Shown: positions 7,815 through 16,170, numbered from the stretch's first letter. The stretch: DNA of 43,801 bases from Virgibacillus chiguensis (GCF_900129865.1 NZ_FQXD01000004.1:75137-118937), one strand, 5' to 3'. Notes: a model not told the origin generated them from the letters alone. Program-made: numbers and translations.

Positions 7815-9449
7815 ATGATAACAGTAAGTATCCAACAAGTGACCCAAATAATAGGTGCCAATCAAATTTTTGAACAGATTACTGCAGAAGTGAAGAAAGG
7901 AGACAGAATTGGTTTAATTGGAAGAAATGGAACGGGGAAATCGACTTTATTGCAGTTACTTGCGAAAAAAACCGAACCTGCTAAAGGAAGAATAACTTGG
8001 AAGAAAAATAGTTCCGTTGGTTTGCTGTTGCAAAATCCTATCAAGGAACAGGAAACAACGGTTGAAGGGCTATTAACGGAAGTGTTTACGGATTTAAACT
8101 TGCTAAAAGGTGAAATGGAACGTTTGGAAAGCTTGATGGCAAAAGAAGCAAACGTAGAAAAATTAACGAAGCTAATTGAAAAGTATGGAGATATGCAAGA
8201 AAGCTTTCAAGAACGTGGTGGTTATGAAATCGACGCTCGTATTCGGAGGGTCATGAGCGGCTTGCAGATAGAAGAATTGGCAACAAAGTGTTGGAAACAT
8301 TTGAGTGGTGGGGAACGGACAAAAGTTGGTTTAGCTCAATTACTGCTGCAAGCACCAGACTTACTCTTGTTAGATGAGCCTACCAATCATTTGGATATTC
8401 AAGCAATCGAATGGTTAACGGATTTTATTCGCAATTACACAGGAACGGTAATGATTGTTTCCCATGATCGCTATTTTTTAGATGATACTGTCACAAAGGT
8501 TTGGGAATTAGATCAAGGAGAACTAAATACCTATGCGACGAATTATACGAATTATGTAAAAGAAAGAGAGGAAAGGCTGTTACAGGAATTTCAGCAATAT
8601 CAAGATCAGCAAAAGAAAATAAAGAAAATGAAAGAAACCATCAAACGATTGAAAGAATGGGCAAATCAAGCGAATCCACCAAATGATGGATTACATCGCA
8701 GGGCAAAGAGTATGCAAAAAGCCTTGGATAAAATGACGCGGTTAAAACGCCCCATAATGGAGCATAAACGTATGCAAATCGATTTTAAAATGCAAGATCG
8801 TAGCGGAAAAGATGTTATTCGGCTGGAAGGCGTTTCAAAAAGTGTGCAAGATAAAATGCTTTTTCAGCACGTGAATATGCATGTACGCTTTCAAGAGCGA
8901 GTGGCAATTATTGGTGAAAATGGTACGGGGAAATCAACGCTATTACAAATAATAGTAGGGAAGATAGCAGCAGATGCAGGAGAACGGCAATTAGGTAGTC
9001 GTTTGTCTATTGGCTATTTGTCGCAGCATATGCTAGAGATGGAAGGGAAACGCACGGTAATTGATGAATTCCGCGAGCATGTTCCAATAGAGGAGGGGGA
9101 GGCAAGAAATATATTGGCTCAATTTCTGTTTTATGGCGCAAAAGTATTTCAAACGACGGAAAACTTAAGCGGAGGAGAAAAGACACGTTTGCGTCTTGCC
9201 CAATTAATGTATCAAAATCATAATATCCTAATTTTAGATGAACCGACAAATCATTTGGATATAGAGTCGAAAGAAATGTTAGAAGAAGCATTAGAACAGT
9301 TCGGTGGTACGATTATTGCTGTATCCCATGACCGTTACTTTTTGGATCGACTTTTTCCGATCACATATGTATTAGAAAATAAGCAATTGGAAAGATTTGA
9401 AGGAAATTACAGCTATGCTCGAAAACGTTGGCTCCATAACGGAATTTAA
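7815..9449 (+). CDS. ABC-F family ATPase (ribosome-associated, possible antibiotic-protection type)
   Basis: A 544-residue soluble protein with two ABC ATPase domains and no membrane segment, the ABC-F arrangement. Domain 1: Walker A GRNGTGKST (36-44), signature LSGGE, Walker B LLLLDEPTNHLD. Domain 2: GENGTGKST, LSGGEKTR and LILDEPTNHLD. Between them is a charged helical linker (about 240-320; KKIKKMKETIKRL through RRAKSMQKALDKM) that in this family reaches into the ribosomal tRNA/peptidyl-transferase region. Members relieve translation stalls or displace ribosome-binding antibiotics. Sequence alone does not decide which. GGAGGAAGAG precedes the ATG. It appears monocistronic; the long leader is AT-rich but no attenuator was demonstrated. 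Confidence 0.93.
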   Translation: MITVSIQQVTQIIGANQIFEQITAEVKKGDRIGLIGRNGTGKSTLLQLLAKKTEPAKGRITWKKNSSVGLLLQNPIKEQETTVEGLLTEVFTDLNLLKGEMERLESLMAKEANVEKLTKLIEKYGDMQESFQERGGYEIDARIRRVMSGLQIEELATKCWKHLSGGERTKVGLAQLLLQAPDLLLLDEPTNHLDIQAIEWLTDFIRNYTGTVMIVSHDRYFLDDTVTKVWELDQGELNTYATNYTNYVKEREERLLQEFQQYQDQQKKIKKMKETIKRLKEWANQANPPNDGLHRRAKSMQKALDKMTRLKRPIMEHKRMQIDFKMQDRSGKDVIRLEGVSKSVQDKMLFQHVNMHVRFQERVAIIGENGTGKSTLLQIIVGKIAADAGERQLGSRLSIGYLSQHMLEMEGKRTVIDEFREHVPIEEGEARNILAQFLFYGAKVFQTTENLSGGEKTRLRLAQLMYQNHNILILDEPTNHLDIESKEMLEEALEQFGGTIIAVSHDRYFLDRLFPITYVLENKQLERFEGNYSYARKRWLHNGI

Positions 9450-9895
9450 CGTACTGGCGAAAGAAACCTTCCTCTCTAACCAACTGGAGGGGATAGTTTC
9501 GGTGAGGCGTTAAACGAAACATTTACTTGAGAAAATATATACTGCTAAGTGATATAAGGTTGAGTGGATAAAGAAGGCATAGTGCGATAATGAAGTCAAA
9601 TATCCTTTCGCTCGTAAAATAATCAAGATAAAGAGGAGCCATCATTCTTTTATTTAGGGGAATGAAAGCGAAATTTCCCTAAGAAACAATGCTCCCTCAA
9701 TTTCTTTAAGCATTTTAGTGGTCGAAGTAATTCACTCTGTAAATAAGTACTGTCACTGTATTTCGTGTAAAAAATGTGTCATGCTAGATTCTATTGCCCC
9801 TTTTCAATTAAAAGTCGCCTATTTGTTAAGAATTTTTTGGTTGCCATTGTTAATTGTGATACGATAAAAGTATCGGAATAGAGAGGGGCTAATCA
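9450..9895. other. Intergenic stretch with a long imperfect inverted repeat
   Basis: No gene is supported. At 9631-9707 an AGGAGCCAT..TTTAGGGGAA arm faces AATTTCCCTAAG..ATGCTCCCT, forming an imperfect hairpin of about 30 bp per arm. It has no T-run, so it is not a standard terminator. TTGCCA at 9841-9846 upstream of the reductase may be a -35 box, but the -10 is unclear. Confidence 0.45.
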
Positions 9896-10720
9896 ATGCA
9901 GTATATTACCTTAAACAATGGTTTACGTATGCCACAACTTGGCTTTGGTGTATGGCAAGTGTCTGATGAAGAAGCAACAAAAGCAGTTGAAACAGCAATC
10001 GAAGTGGGGTATCGGTCCATCGATACAGCTAAAATTTATGACAATGAGCGTGGAGTTGGAAGAGCACTAGCTAATACCTCTGTGCCTAGAGAAGAATTGT
10101 TTATTACAACAAAGGTTTGGAATAGTGATCAAGGTTATGAAAACACGCTTCGTGCTTTTGAGGAAAGTCTCGATAAGCTTGGATTAGATTACGTAGATTT
10201 ATACTTAATCCACTGGCCAACACCTGCATTTGATCAATATGTTGAAACTTATAAAGCGTTGGAAAAATTATATCAAGATGGTCGTGTGAAAGCGATCGGT
10301 GTTTGCAATTTTAACAAGGAACATTTACAACGGTTGTTGGATGAGTGTGAGGTTGTTCCAACGGTTAATCAAGTTGAATGTCATCCATACTTGCAGCAAC
10401 AAGAGTTACAGCATTTTTGTGATCAACATCATATTTATGTCGAAGCTTGGAGTCCCCTTATGCAAGGTGGCGCAGTGCTACAGAATGAAGAAATTACAAA
10501 GATTGCCCAAGCGCATCAAAAAACGCCTGCTCAAATCGTGTTGCGTTGGCACTTGCAAGCGAATCATATTGTTATACCGAAATCGGTAACACCTTCACGA
10601 ATAAAGGAAAACTTCGCTGTTTTTGATTTTGAACTGGGATCAGAGGAAATGGATGCCATTTCTAAATTGGAAAGAGGCGAACGAAAAGGACCAGAACCGA
10701 GTGAAATGAATAGTCGTTAA
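9896..10720 (+). CDS. Aldo/keto reductase (YvgN/YtbE-like)
   Basis: A 274-residue NADPH-dependent aldehyde/ketone reductase with a TIM-barrel fold. The catalytic tetrad is visible: D43 and Y48 (SIDTAKIYDNE), K72 (ITTKVWN) and H105 (YLIHWP). The family pattern LGFGVWQV is near the start and the cofactor-binding IPKSVTPSRIKEN segment is near the end. Length is normal. AGAGGGG lies before the ATG. It stands alone between its own leader and a terminator at 10724. Likely role is detoxification of dicarbonyls or other aldehydes; the substrate is not determined. Confidence 0.95.
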   Translation: MQYITLNNGLRMPQLGFGVWQVSDEEATKAVETAIEVGYRSIDTAKIYDNERGVGRALANTSVPREELFITTKVWNSDQGYENTLRAFEESLDKLGLDYVDLYLIHWPTPAFDQYVETYKALEKLYQDGRVKAIGVCNFNKEHLQRLLDECEVVPTVNQVECHPYLQQQELQHFCDQHHIYVEAWSPLMQGGAVLQNEEITKIAQAHQKTPAQIVLRWHLQANHIVIPKSVTPSRIKENFAVFDFELGSEEMDAISKLERGERKGPEPSEMNSR

Positions 10721-10723
10721 AAC

Positions 10724-10765
10724 AAAAGCTGTCTCTTACGCTTAAAAGTAAAAGGCAGCTTTTTG
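10724..10765 (+). terminator. Rho-independent terminator of the aldo/keto reductase gene
   Basis: AAAAGCTG (10724-10731) pairs with CAGCTTTT across a loop of about 24 bases and the stem runs into a T-run, three bases after the stop codon. Confidence 0.75.
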
Positions 10766-10854
10766 TGTGTATCGTTTCAGCTAGAAAGGTTTGGAGATAA
10801 GGAAGCCCGCCACGCTGTGCGCTTTGTATGAAAATCGCTTGTAATTCCTATAAA

Positions 10855-11040
10855 AAATGCTATAAGACTCCCGCTGTAAATTTTGGCAGATGACAGCTGA
10901 ACAAGTCTACGTGGACCTCCACCTCCGATTCGCGGGCAATTAGGTTTACCCTTGGACTAGGAAACAATTCGTGAGGGATAAAAGAAATCCATACGGATAA
11001 GAGTTTCACTTTACATAAGATAGTTCCTATTCGAATGTGA
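10855..11040 (+). repeat. R5 dispersed repeat copy
   Basis: Shares with 12455-12640 and 24085-24215 the ordered anchors CTATAAGA, a GACAGCTGAACAAGTCTACGTGG core, a TTCG loop region and a final TTTCACTTTA. Divergence is considerable. It gives no credible protein. Confidence 0.55.
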
Positions 11041-11133
11041 AACAAACGGTTAAAAACACTTTACAAATGAAGTTAAAATCAGTTATAACATAGGTAAGGT
11101 TCAACACGCGTTGTTCCATTTTGAAAGGAGTTG

Positions 11134-11196
11134 ATGTTGATGCATGTATTCAATAAGGAAACAAACATAAACAAAATGGAGGAACGGTCGGAATAG
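11134..11196 (+). CDS. Possible short peptide upstream of rsgA (20 codons)
   Basis: An AAAGGAG ribosome binding site three bases before an ATG (with a second in-frame ATG at 11140 at better spacing) opens a 20-codon frame starting MLMHVFNKETNINK, ending at TAG 11194-11196, 119 bases before the RsgA-type gene. No similarity is recognised. It could be a leader peptide or chance. Confidence 0.2.
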   Translation: MLMHVFNKETNINKMEERSE

Positions 11197-11315
11197 GTAG
11201 ATATCCACTTTGGCTTTCCTCCTTAACAACAGATGTTCAGTGCGAGAAAATTGTATTTTACGTAAAAACTGTTTTCTTACACGGTGGAACTTCCATTTTT
11301 GAAGGAGGAAAATAA

Positions 11316-12386
11316 TTGAATAATAATTTAACCAAACTTGGTTGGAATGAGACTTTGTATACAGAAACTGACCCAGCAATTATTGCCCGGGTAATAACGG
11401 TGCAGAGAAATAGTTACCGCATTTCTGATGGAGAGATGGAGTATTTGGCTCACGTTAGTGGTAAATTTTTGAATGCGGCAAATGGAGCAATTGATTTTCC
11501 TACTGTTGGTGATTGGGTTGCAGTAGAAAAGCTGAGGCTAGAGAAAAAAGCCGTTATTCAACATGTTTTGCCAAGAAAAAGCCAGCTTGTTCGACAAGCG
11601 GCTGGGGGTAAAACAGAGGCGCAGCTAGTTGCAGCAAATTTAGATACGATATTTATCGTAAGTTCACTCAATGATGATCTCAATATACGCCGCATAGAAC
11701 GATATATTGTAGCTGTTTACGAAAGTGGCGCTTCTCCAGTCATCGTGTTAACGAAAAAGGATGCGTACGAAGAAGAGCAGTTACCAGCGTTAATTGCTCA
11801 GGTAGAGACAGTAGCCATTGGCGTTCCAATTATTGTTGTGAGCAATATTACTGGAGAAGGGATTCAGGATTTAAATACCTACTTGAAACCTGCTGATACT
11901 GTCGCTTTAGTAGGGTCCTCTGGTGTAGGGAAATCGACTTTAGTCAATGTTTTATCCGAGCGAAATGTACAGAAAACGAAAGATGTTCGTTTGGATGATA
12001 GCAAAGGGCGACACACCACAACGCATCGTGAATTGTTCGTGTTAGCAAGCGGCGCTTTGTTAATTGATACTCCAGGAATGCGAGAATTACAGCTTTGGGA
12101 CGGAGAAACAGCAGTAGATACTGCCTTTGAAGATGTAGAAGATTTTGCTAGTGCTTGTTTTTTTAGTGATTGTCAGCATGATACAGAGCCGGGCTGTCGT
12201 GTTCAAGAAGCACTTGCTTCAGGTGAACTCTCACAGGAGCGGTTTGATAGTTATCAAAAATTGTTACGAGAATTAGCATTTGAAAAAAGAAAGCAGGATC
12301 AAAAGGCACAGCTGGAAGAGAAAAACAAATGGAAACAGCGAGCAAAAAATATGAAAGCTACGTACAATCAACGTGGATACAAGTAG
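11316..12386 (+). CDS. rsgA: RsgA-type ribosome biogenesis GTPase (circularly permuted)
   Basis: A 356-residue GTPase that in characterised relatives binds the 30S subunit and helps its late assembly. An N-terminal OB-fold precedes G motifs in permuted order: G4 VLTKKD, then G1 GSSGVGKST, then G3 DTPGMRE. A C-terminal zinc-knuckle follows (C-x5-C-x-H-x5-C, in CFFSDCQHDTEPGC) and then a basic tail. The start is TTG at 11316 with AGGAGG seven bases upstream; no better ATG exists. It is longer than the roughly 300-residue RsgA of the Bacillus prkC locus and has an N-terminal LGWNE start, so it may be a second paralogue. A strong hairpin follows. Confidence 0.93.
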   Translation: MNNNLTKLGWNETLYTETDPAIIARVITVQRNSYRISDGEMEYLAHVSGKFLNAANGAIDFPTVGDWVAVEKLRLEKKAVIQHVLPRKSQLVRQAAGGKTEAQLVAANLDTIFIVSSLNDDLNIRRIERYIVAVYESGASPVIVLTKKDAYEEEQLPALIAQVETVAIGVPIIVVSNITGEGIQDLNTYLKPADTVALVGSSGVGKSTLVNVLSERNVQKTKDVRLDDSKGRHTTTHRELFVLASGALLIDTPGMRELQLWDGETAVDTAFEDVEDFASACFFSDCQHDTEPGCRVQEALASGELSQERFDSYQKLLRELAFEKRKQDQKAQLEEKNKWKQRAKNMKATYNQRGYK

Positions 12387-12408
12387 ACAGAAATTTATGC
12401 TAAGGAGT

Positions 12409-12438
12409 ATGCCAAAAGCTGTTTTAAGCTTTTGGCAT
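12409..12438 (+). terminator. Hairpin terminator after rsgA
   Basis: ATGCCAAAAGCT and AGCTTTTGGCAT form a perfect 12-bp stem around a six-base loop, 22 bases after the stop codon. The T-run is weak (CGTTCAATTTTA), so termination efficiency is uncertain. Confidence 0.7.
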
Positions 12439-12454
12439 CGTTCAATTTTATCCC

Positions 12455-12640
12455 GAATATAAGGTGCTGTAAGATTAACTTTTCAAGGATTGGAGATGTG
12501 AGTTGATCAAGTCTAAGTGGGGGAGAAAAGCATCTAAATCGCCCAATTCGTTCAGAGGACTCTAGGTCATACCCTTGTGGTACTAACAATCTATGGTGGA
12601 TAGAGAAAACCTCCATTGATTGAAGGTTCACTTTTTATAC
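12455..12640 (+). repeat. R5 dispersed repeat copy
   Basis: The best-preserved R5 copy: ATCAAGTCTAAGTGGGGGA, a CCCAATTCGTTCAG stretch, CTAACAATC, then a terminal hairpin CAATCtATGGtGG / CCtCCATtGATTG followed by GAAGGTTCACTTT. It sits between the convergent rsgA and HD-domain genes. No protein is credible. Confidence 0.6.
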
Positions 12641-12649
12641 CCAAGATCG

Positions 12650-13189
12650 TTAAAAAACACGTGACACAGCCTCTTCATAATGGTTAAAAAAAGCAGGTGC
12701 TTCTTTCGTTGAAATGCCATGATACATAACTTCTTTTATCGACTGATAATACCATTTCTGCTTATCCAAAGGCGCATGGAAGTGATCCCATACAGCCTCT
12801 CCAAAGGATTGCAAATCTGCCTCGATACTTAATAAATTGTCTAATTTATCCGCTATAATTAACTGCTTTACTTCCATATTTGATGTTTTTAATGTGTAAA
12901 TCGTTTGCTGTTTTCGCTTTTCCCAAGGCAGGGTTTTATTTTCGGTATGCGCACAGACAAGAGAAGTAATGTGTTTACCAAATTGGATGGCGATTTCTTG
13001 TATGGTTGTAGCTGTATCTTCTACAACATCATGTAAATAACCTGCGCAGATAACTTCCTCACTGCAACCAGCTTCTTCAAGTATATTCGCAACACGAATA
13101 GGATGCGTGATGTAAGGTGCCTTGGAACCTTTTCTCCATTGTCCTTCATGTGCTTTAGTAGCAAATTCTTTTGCTTTATCTTTCATCAT
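12650..13189 (-). CDS. Small HD-domain hydrolase of the (p)ppGpp hydrolase (SpoT/MESH1-like) type
   Basis: A 179-residue protein consisting of one HD domain. Metal and catalytic positions typical of RelA/SpoT hydrolase domains are present: H29 in YITHPIRVA, H53-D54 with E57-D58 in LHDVVEDT, and a later Asp in IIADKLDN. No synthetase, TGS or ACT domain is attached, so if active on alarmones it would be a stand-alone hydrolase. Activity on another nucleotide is equally possible. Two adjacent ATGs open the frame; AAGGA lies about ten bases before the first. It is convergent with rsgA and has no visible operon partner. Confidence 0.85.
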   Translation of the reverse strand: MMKDKAKEFATKAHEGQWRKGSKAPYITHPIRVANILEEAGCSEEVICAGYLHDVVEDTATTIQEIAIQFGKHITSLVCAHTENKTLPWEKRKQQTIYTLKTSNMEVKQLIIADKLDNLLSIEADLQSFGEAVWDHFHAPLDKQKWYYQSIKEVMYHGISTKEAPAFFNHYEEAVSRVF

Positions 13190-13571
13190 TTTAACGAATT
13201 CCTTTCACTTTTACGCTTGTTATGAAATGTACTTGTGCTTGTTTTATGAGACGATAAATTAAAAATGTTACCGTTTAAAACATATCTAATATTCAAAAAG
13301 GGCACTAAAAATGACGAATTGCATGTCTGAGAGGTTGCTACCTAGAAAATCTAAATCCATATTGCTGCATTTGGAACACAAAATGAATTCAGTTCGACTA
13401 TTTCAAAGTTTAGCAAATTTATCTCGTCTTTTAACATCTTATACATTATACAAGGAATTCGACCTTATGGCTTTATACCATGCATAAGTTTTAAAAAATC
13501 GTCACAGTAAGATTTGAATCTAAGTTATGTTATCATAGAATGCAAGGTCGTAAAATTGGAGGTTTTTTAAC
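13190..13571. other. Divergent intergenic region between HD hydrolase and fni
   Basis: 382 AT-rich bases without a supported gene. The fni promoter is probably TTGAAT (13514-13519), 16 bp, TAGAAT (13536-13541), 30 bases before the start codon. The promoter of the HD gene must lie at its left end, but I could not define it. Confidence 0.45.
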
Positions 13572-14624
13572 ATGGAAGAGGGAATAAATCGTAGAAAAAC
13601 CGAACATATTCAGCTATGCTTAACAGAGAATGTAGAAGGTGTGAATAAATCGACGGGGTTAGAAGGTATTTCATTTATACATAATGCGCTTCCGGAGATT
13701 CATTTTGATGATATACAAATCAACACAACCTTTTTAAATAAATCGTTACAAGCGCCATTTTTGGTAAGTTCGATGACTGGTGGTTCAGAGCTTGCTGCTA
13801 AAATCAATCAAAACTTAGCGCTAGCTGCTGAAGAAAAGGGATGGGCTGTTGCCCTTGGTTCAACACGAGCTTTACTAGAAAGTGATGCCCACCAAGCTTC
13901 ATTCTTAATACGCCAGCAAGCTCCGACAGTACCTTTAATTGCTAATTTAGGTGCTGTACAATTGAATTATGGTTATGGCGCTGAAGAAGCCCAGCGTATT
14001 GTGGATAGGACGGAAGCTGATTCACTTGTTCTCCATTTTAATAGTTTGCAAGAAGCTGTACAAGATGGCGGCGACTTAAACTTTGCTGATTTATTGCCAA
14101 AAGTAGAAGAAATTTGCAGTAAATTAACCGTGCCAGTTGGTGCGAAGGAAGTTGGCTTTGGTATTGATGGCTTCGTGGCTGAACAGTTGTACAATGCTGG
14201 GATAGCGTATATTGATGTAGCAGGAGCTGGTGGGACATCATGGAGCCAAGTTGAAAAGCTCCGTTCGCAAGATCCACTTCGCAAGGCTGCAGCTGAAGCT
14301 TTCAATAACTGGGGGCTGCCAACAAAAGATTGTATCGTGTCAGTAAGAAATAAGCTCCCAAAAGTTCCTCTTGTAGCAAGCGGAGGAATGAAAACGGGTG
14401 TCGATGCTGCAAAAGCCATAACTATTGGCGCAGATGTGATCGGTTTTGCACGTCAATTATTGCAGGCAGCAACCGAATCTGCCGAGGCAGTCATAACAAC
14501 GATGGCACAAATAGAATTGGAATTAAAAATGGCTATGTTTGGAATTGGTGTAACTTCATTAGAAGCATTGCAACAAACGAGGCGCGTATCGATTATGGGG
14601 AATTCTCTGCTAGAAGAAAGCTAG
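13572..14624 (+). CDS. fni: Type 2 isopentenyl-diphosphate delta-isomerase (FMN-dependent)
   Basis: A 350-residue FMN/NADPH enzyme that interconverts isopentenyl and dimethylallyl diphosphate for isoprenoid synthesis. Family features seen: N-terminal RKTEHIQLCL, SSMTGGSE and VALGSTRALL in the first barrel strands, GAKEVGFGI, the GAGGTSW phosphate-binding loop and VASGGMKTG near the end. Normal full length. GGAGG lies nine bases before the ATG. Monocistronic: its own promoter-like sequence lies upstream and a perfect terminator overlaps its stop codon. In Bacillaceae using the MEP pathway this isomerase is commonly dispensable but kept. Confidence 0.96.
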   Translation: MEEGINRRKTEHIQLCLTENVEGVNKSTGLEGISFIHNALPEIHFDDIQINTTFLNKSLQAPFLVSSMTGGSELAAKINQNLALAAEEKGWAVALGSTRALLESDAHQASFLIRQQAPTVPLIANLGAVQLNYGYGAEEAQRIVDRTEADSLVLHFNSLQEAVQDGGDLNFADLLPKVEEICSKLTVPVGAKEVGFGIDGFVAEQLYNAGIAYIDVAGAGGTSWSQVEKLRSQDPLRKAAAEAFNNWGLPTKDCIVSVRNKLPKVPLVASGGMKTGVDAAKAITIGADVIGFARQLLQAATESAEAVITTMAQIELELKMAMFGIGVTSLEALQQTRRVSIMGNSLLEES

Positions 14625-14647
14625 TTGCTCAGCAACTAGCTTTTTAA
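14619..14647 (+). terminator. Terminator overlapping the fni stop codon
   Basis: AGCTAGTTGC and GCAACTAGCT form a perfect 10-bp stem with a three-base loop, followed by TTTTTAATT. The TAG stop of fni is inside the 5' arm. Confidence 0.85.
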
Positions 14648-14719
14648 TTATTAACTTTTCTTTTTATAAATTCTTGCTACATCTTCACTTCTTCTGTATT
14701 CATATTTTTAGGTTCTTTT

Positions 14720-15154
14720 TTAATTGTTATTGCAAATAAGTCGGTTAAAATATAAGAAATAACGTTCCCCATCTTCTTTAAGCTGTTTCAAATCTTCCCA
14801 TTGGAATTTTTCAGTTATATTCCTCGATTCTTTAGTAAACTCTTCTGCAGATAAGTTTAATGTAAAATCATCTAATGAATTCTTGTGTTGTTTAAGAATA
14901 CCTTTAAATTGACTAATTATAGCATACTCATAAGATTTCCATACTACAGGGGTGAGAATTAAACATAACGATAACCCAAATATAAAATTATCTGTTGAGA
15001 GACGGCTAAATGCGAGTATATATACCAGAAATAGATAAAAAACCATTAGTTGCATTAATCTAGCTTTCCTATGGAACTTACTAATTTTTATTGCATTTTT
15101 TTGTTGAGCAATTAAATCTTTATCCGTTATATTAAATTGTGCAATCAAATACAT
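14720..15154 (-). CDS. YcxB-like membrane protein, damaged at both ends (possible pseudogene)
   Basis: A 144-residue frame with two predicted membrane helices (about 35-53 and 57-75) and a C-terminal cytoplasmic part ending W-x-D-L-x-x-L-K-E-D-x-x-x-Y-F-L-Y-F, which resembles the YcxB family. The gene looks decayed. An exact 41-bp tandem duplication (15116-15156, 15157-15197) puts the upstream start codon, at 15195, in a different frame that ends after 16 codons. The C-terminus stops early (ICNNN), while a shifted frame continues the expected tail (AITIKKEP, then EDVARIYKKKS back in the first frame). It could still be made by reinitiation at the second ATG, since the upstream stop overlaps it. 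Function unknown. Confidence 0.6.
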   Translation of the reverse strand: MYLIAQFNITDKDLIAQQKNAIKISKFHRKARLMQLMVFYLFLVYILAFSRLSTDNFIFGLSLCLILTPVVWKSYEYAIISQFKGILKQHKNSLDDFTLNLSAEEFTKESRNITEKFQWEDLKQLKEDGERYFLYFNRLICNNN

Positions 15155-15197
15155 CCATCTTTATCCGTTATATTAAATTGTGCAATCAAATACATCC
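15116..15197. repeat. Exact 41-bp tandem duplication at a gene start
   Basis: 15116-15156 and 15157-15197 are identical. The unit carries the start codon and first 13 codons of the YcxB-like gene on the minus strand. Because 41 is not a multiple of three it shifts the reading frame. Absence of any divergence suggests a recent event. Confidence 0.95.
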
Positions 15198-15361
15198 TCC
15201 CCCTTTTCTTTTGAAAGAGCATTAATACCTTTTTGACATCTGTCGCTAAGGCTAAGATATTAACGGCATGGATGAAGATACATTTAGGGGTTTGTTTAAG
15301 ATAGTGCAACGCCTTCATGAACAGCAAGCCAGATGTTCATCTTTGCATAAAAGAACACTCC

Positions 15362-15390
15362 TTGTCATAGATAGGATGGTGAATTATACT
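15362..15390 (+). promoter_or_regulatory. Sigma-A-type promoter
   Basis: TTGTCA (15362-15367), a 17-bp spacer, then TATACT (15385-15390). It lies 49 bases before the start codon of the small secreted or membrane protein at 15439. Spacing and both hexamers are close to consensus. Confidence 0.65.
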
Positions 15391-15438
15391 CGAAATAGAG
15401 TGAAATTTAATAAATTGGACAAGGAAGGAGTAAAAACA

Positions 15439-15741
15439 ATGAAAAAAATCGGAGTAATAACGTTGAGCGGCACTTTACTTATTTTGGGAGCATTTTCTGT
15501 TATTACTTTTTCGAAGGATAGGACGGTAGATGAGGTGCTACAAGCTGTTATGGATAAGTATGAGGTGCAGGGTTACATTGTCGGCGAGGAGCCCGCAACA
15601 ATCGATATAGATGTATATAGTGAGGAAGAAATAGAAAAAGTTGCAACATACATTAAGAGTAACCTTTCCGATGAAGATTTAAACCATTATGATATTGAAG
15701 TTTTTTCAGGTTGGGAAGATAAGTTAGAAAAAAGAGGCTAG
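15439..15741 (+). CDS. Small hypothetical membrane-anchored or exported protein
   Basis: A 100-residue protein. Residues 1-25 (MKKIGVITLSGTLLILGAF, then VITFSKDR) form a signal sequence or membrane anchor. The rest is acidic and probably extracytoplasmic (about 28-95; TVDEVLQAVMDKYEVQGYIVG, then a SEEEIEKVATYIKS helix). There is no lipobox Cys. The start at 15439 is chosen for the AAGGAAGGAG ribosome binding site; the longer upstream frame includes the promoter. Family not recognised. It follows the damaged YcxB-like gene divergently. Confidence 0.75.
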   Translation: MKKIGVITLSGTLLILGAFSVITFSKDRTVDEVLQAVMDKYEVQGYIVGEEPATIDIDVYSEEEIEKVATYIKSNLSDEDLNHYDIEVFSGWEDKLEKRG

Positions 15742-15900
15742 ATTTTTTATCTCTCTTGAGGGTGCGTTACATGATGAGATTAGGAATAAAAATAATGAAA
15801 AAGATAGTTCCAACCATCAAAGTTTTAAGGCTTATAGTATAAGCAAAACGACGGCGTCTCATTGCTAAAAGACTGATTATCTTGCAAAAAAATGTAAAAT

Positions 15901-16003
15901 CACTTGAATTTACATTAATTTCGCTTGAATTTACACGAAAGTCGCTGAAGTTCACAAGTAAGTTGGTCGAAGTTCACAACAAAGTCGCTGAAGTTCACAA
16001 TTG
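15901..16003 (+). repeat. R2 tandem repeat, 21-bp period (five units)
   Basis: Units start at 15901, 15922, 15943, 15965 and 15986. The consensus is TCGCTGAAGTTCACAAnnAAG, with the first two units reading CACTTGAATTTACA / CGCTTGAATTTACA. The period of 21-22 bp matches that of the R1 arrays although the sequence differs. The related cluster is at 34703-34778. Translations across it are artefacts. An R4 fragment (GGCTTATAGTATAAGC) lies just upstream at about 15830-15848. Confidence 0.85.
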
Positions 16004-16051
16004 TAACGCATATCTCGTGGCTGCTAAGCAAAAATGTAGCCAATATCCTTA

Positions 16052-16170
16052 CTATAGGAAAGCACAAAGTTTTAAGGTGGATCGTATGAGCCAGAAGAAG
16101 GCTTTTTTATGGAGATTTGCTGGTACAATCAAGCTTTTGCTATAAGACTTGGCGACAAGCCAAATTTTTC
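16052..16170 (+). repeat. R4 dispersed repeat copy leading into R3
   Basis: Begins ACTATAGGAAAGCACAAAG and ends with the hairpin ACTTGGC-gacaa-GCCAAAT TTTTC (16147-16169), directly followed by the R3 copy at 16174. R4 is also directly upstream of R3 at 33395, so the two may form one composite element. Confidence 0.65.

Noticed and set aside
13973-14419. 148-codon minus-strand frame inside fni
   Set aside because: Antisense shadow of a well-recognised enzyme gene.
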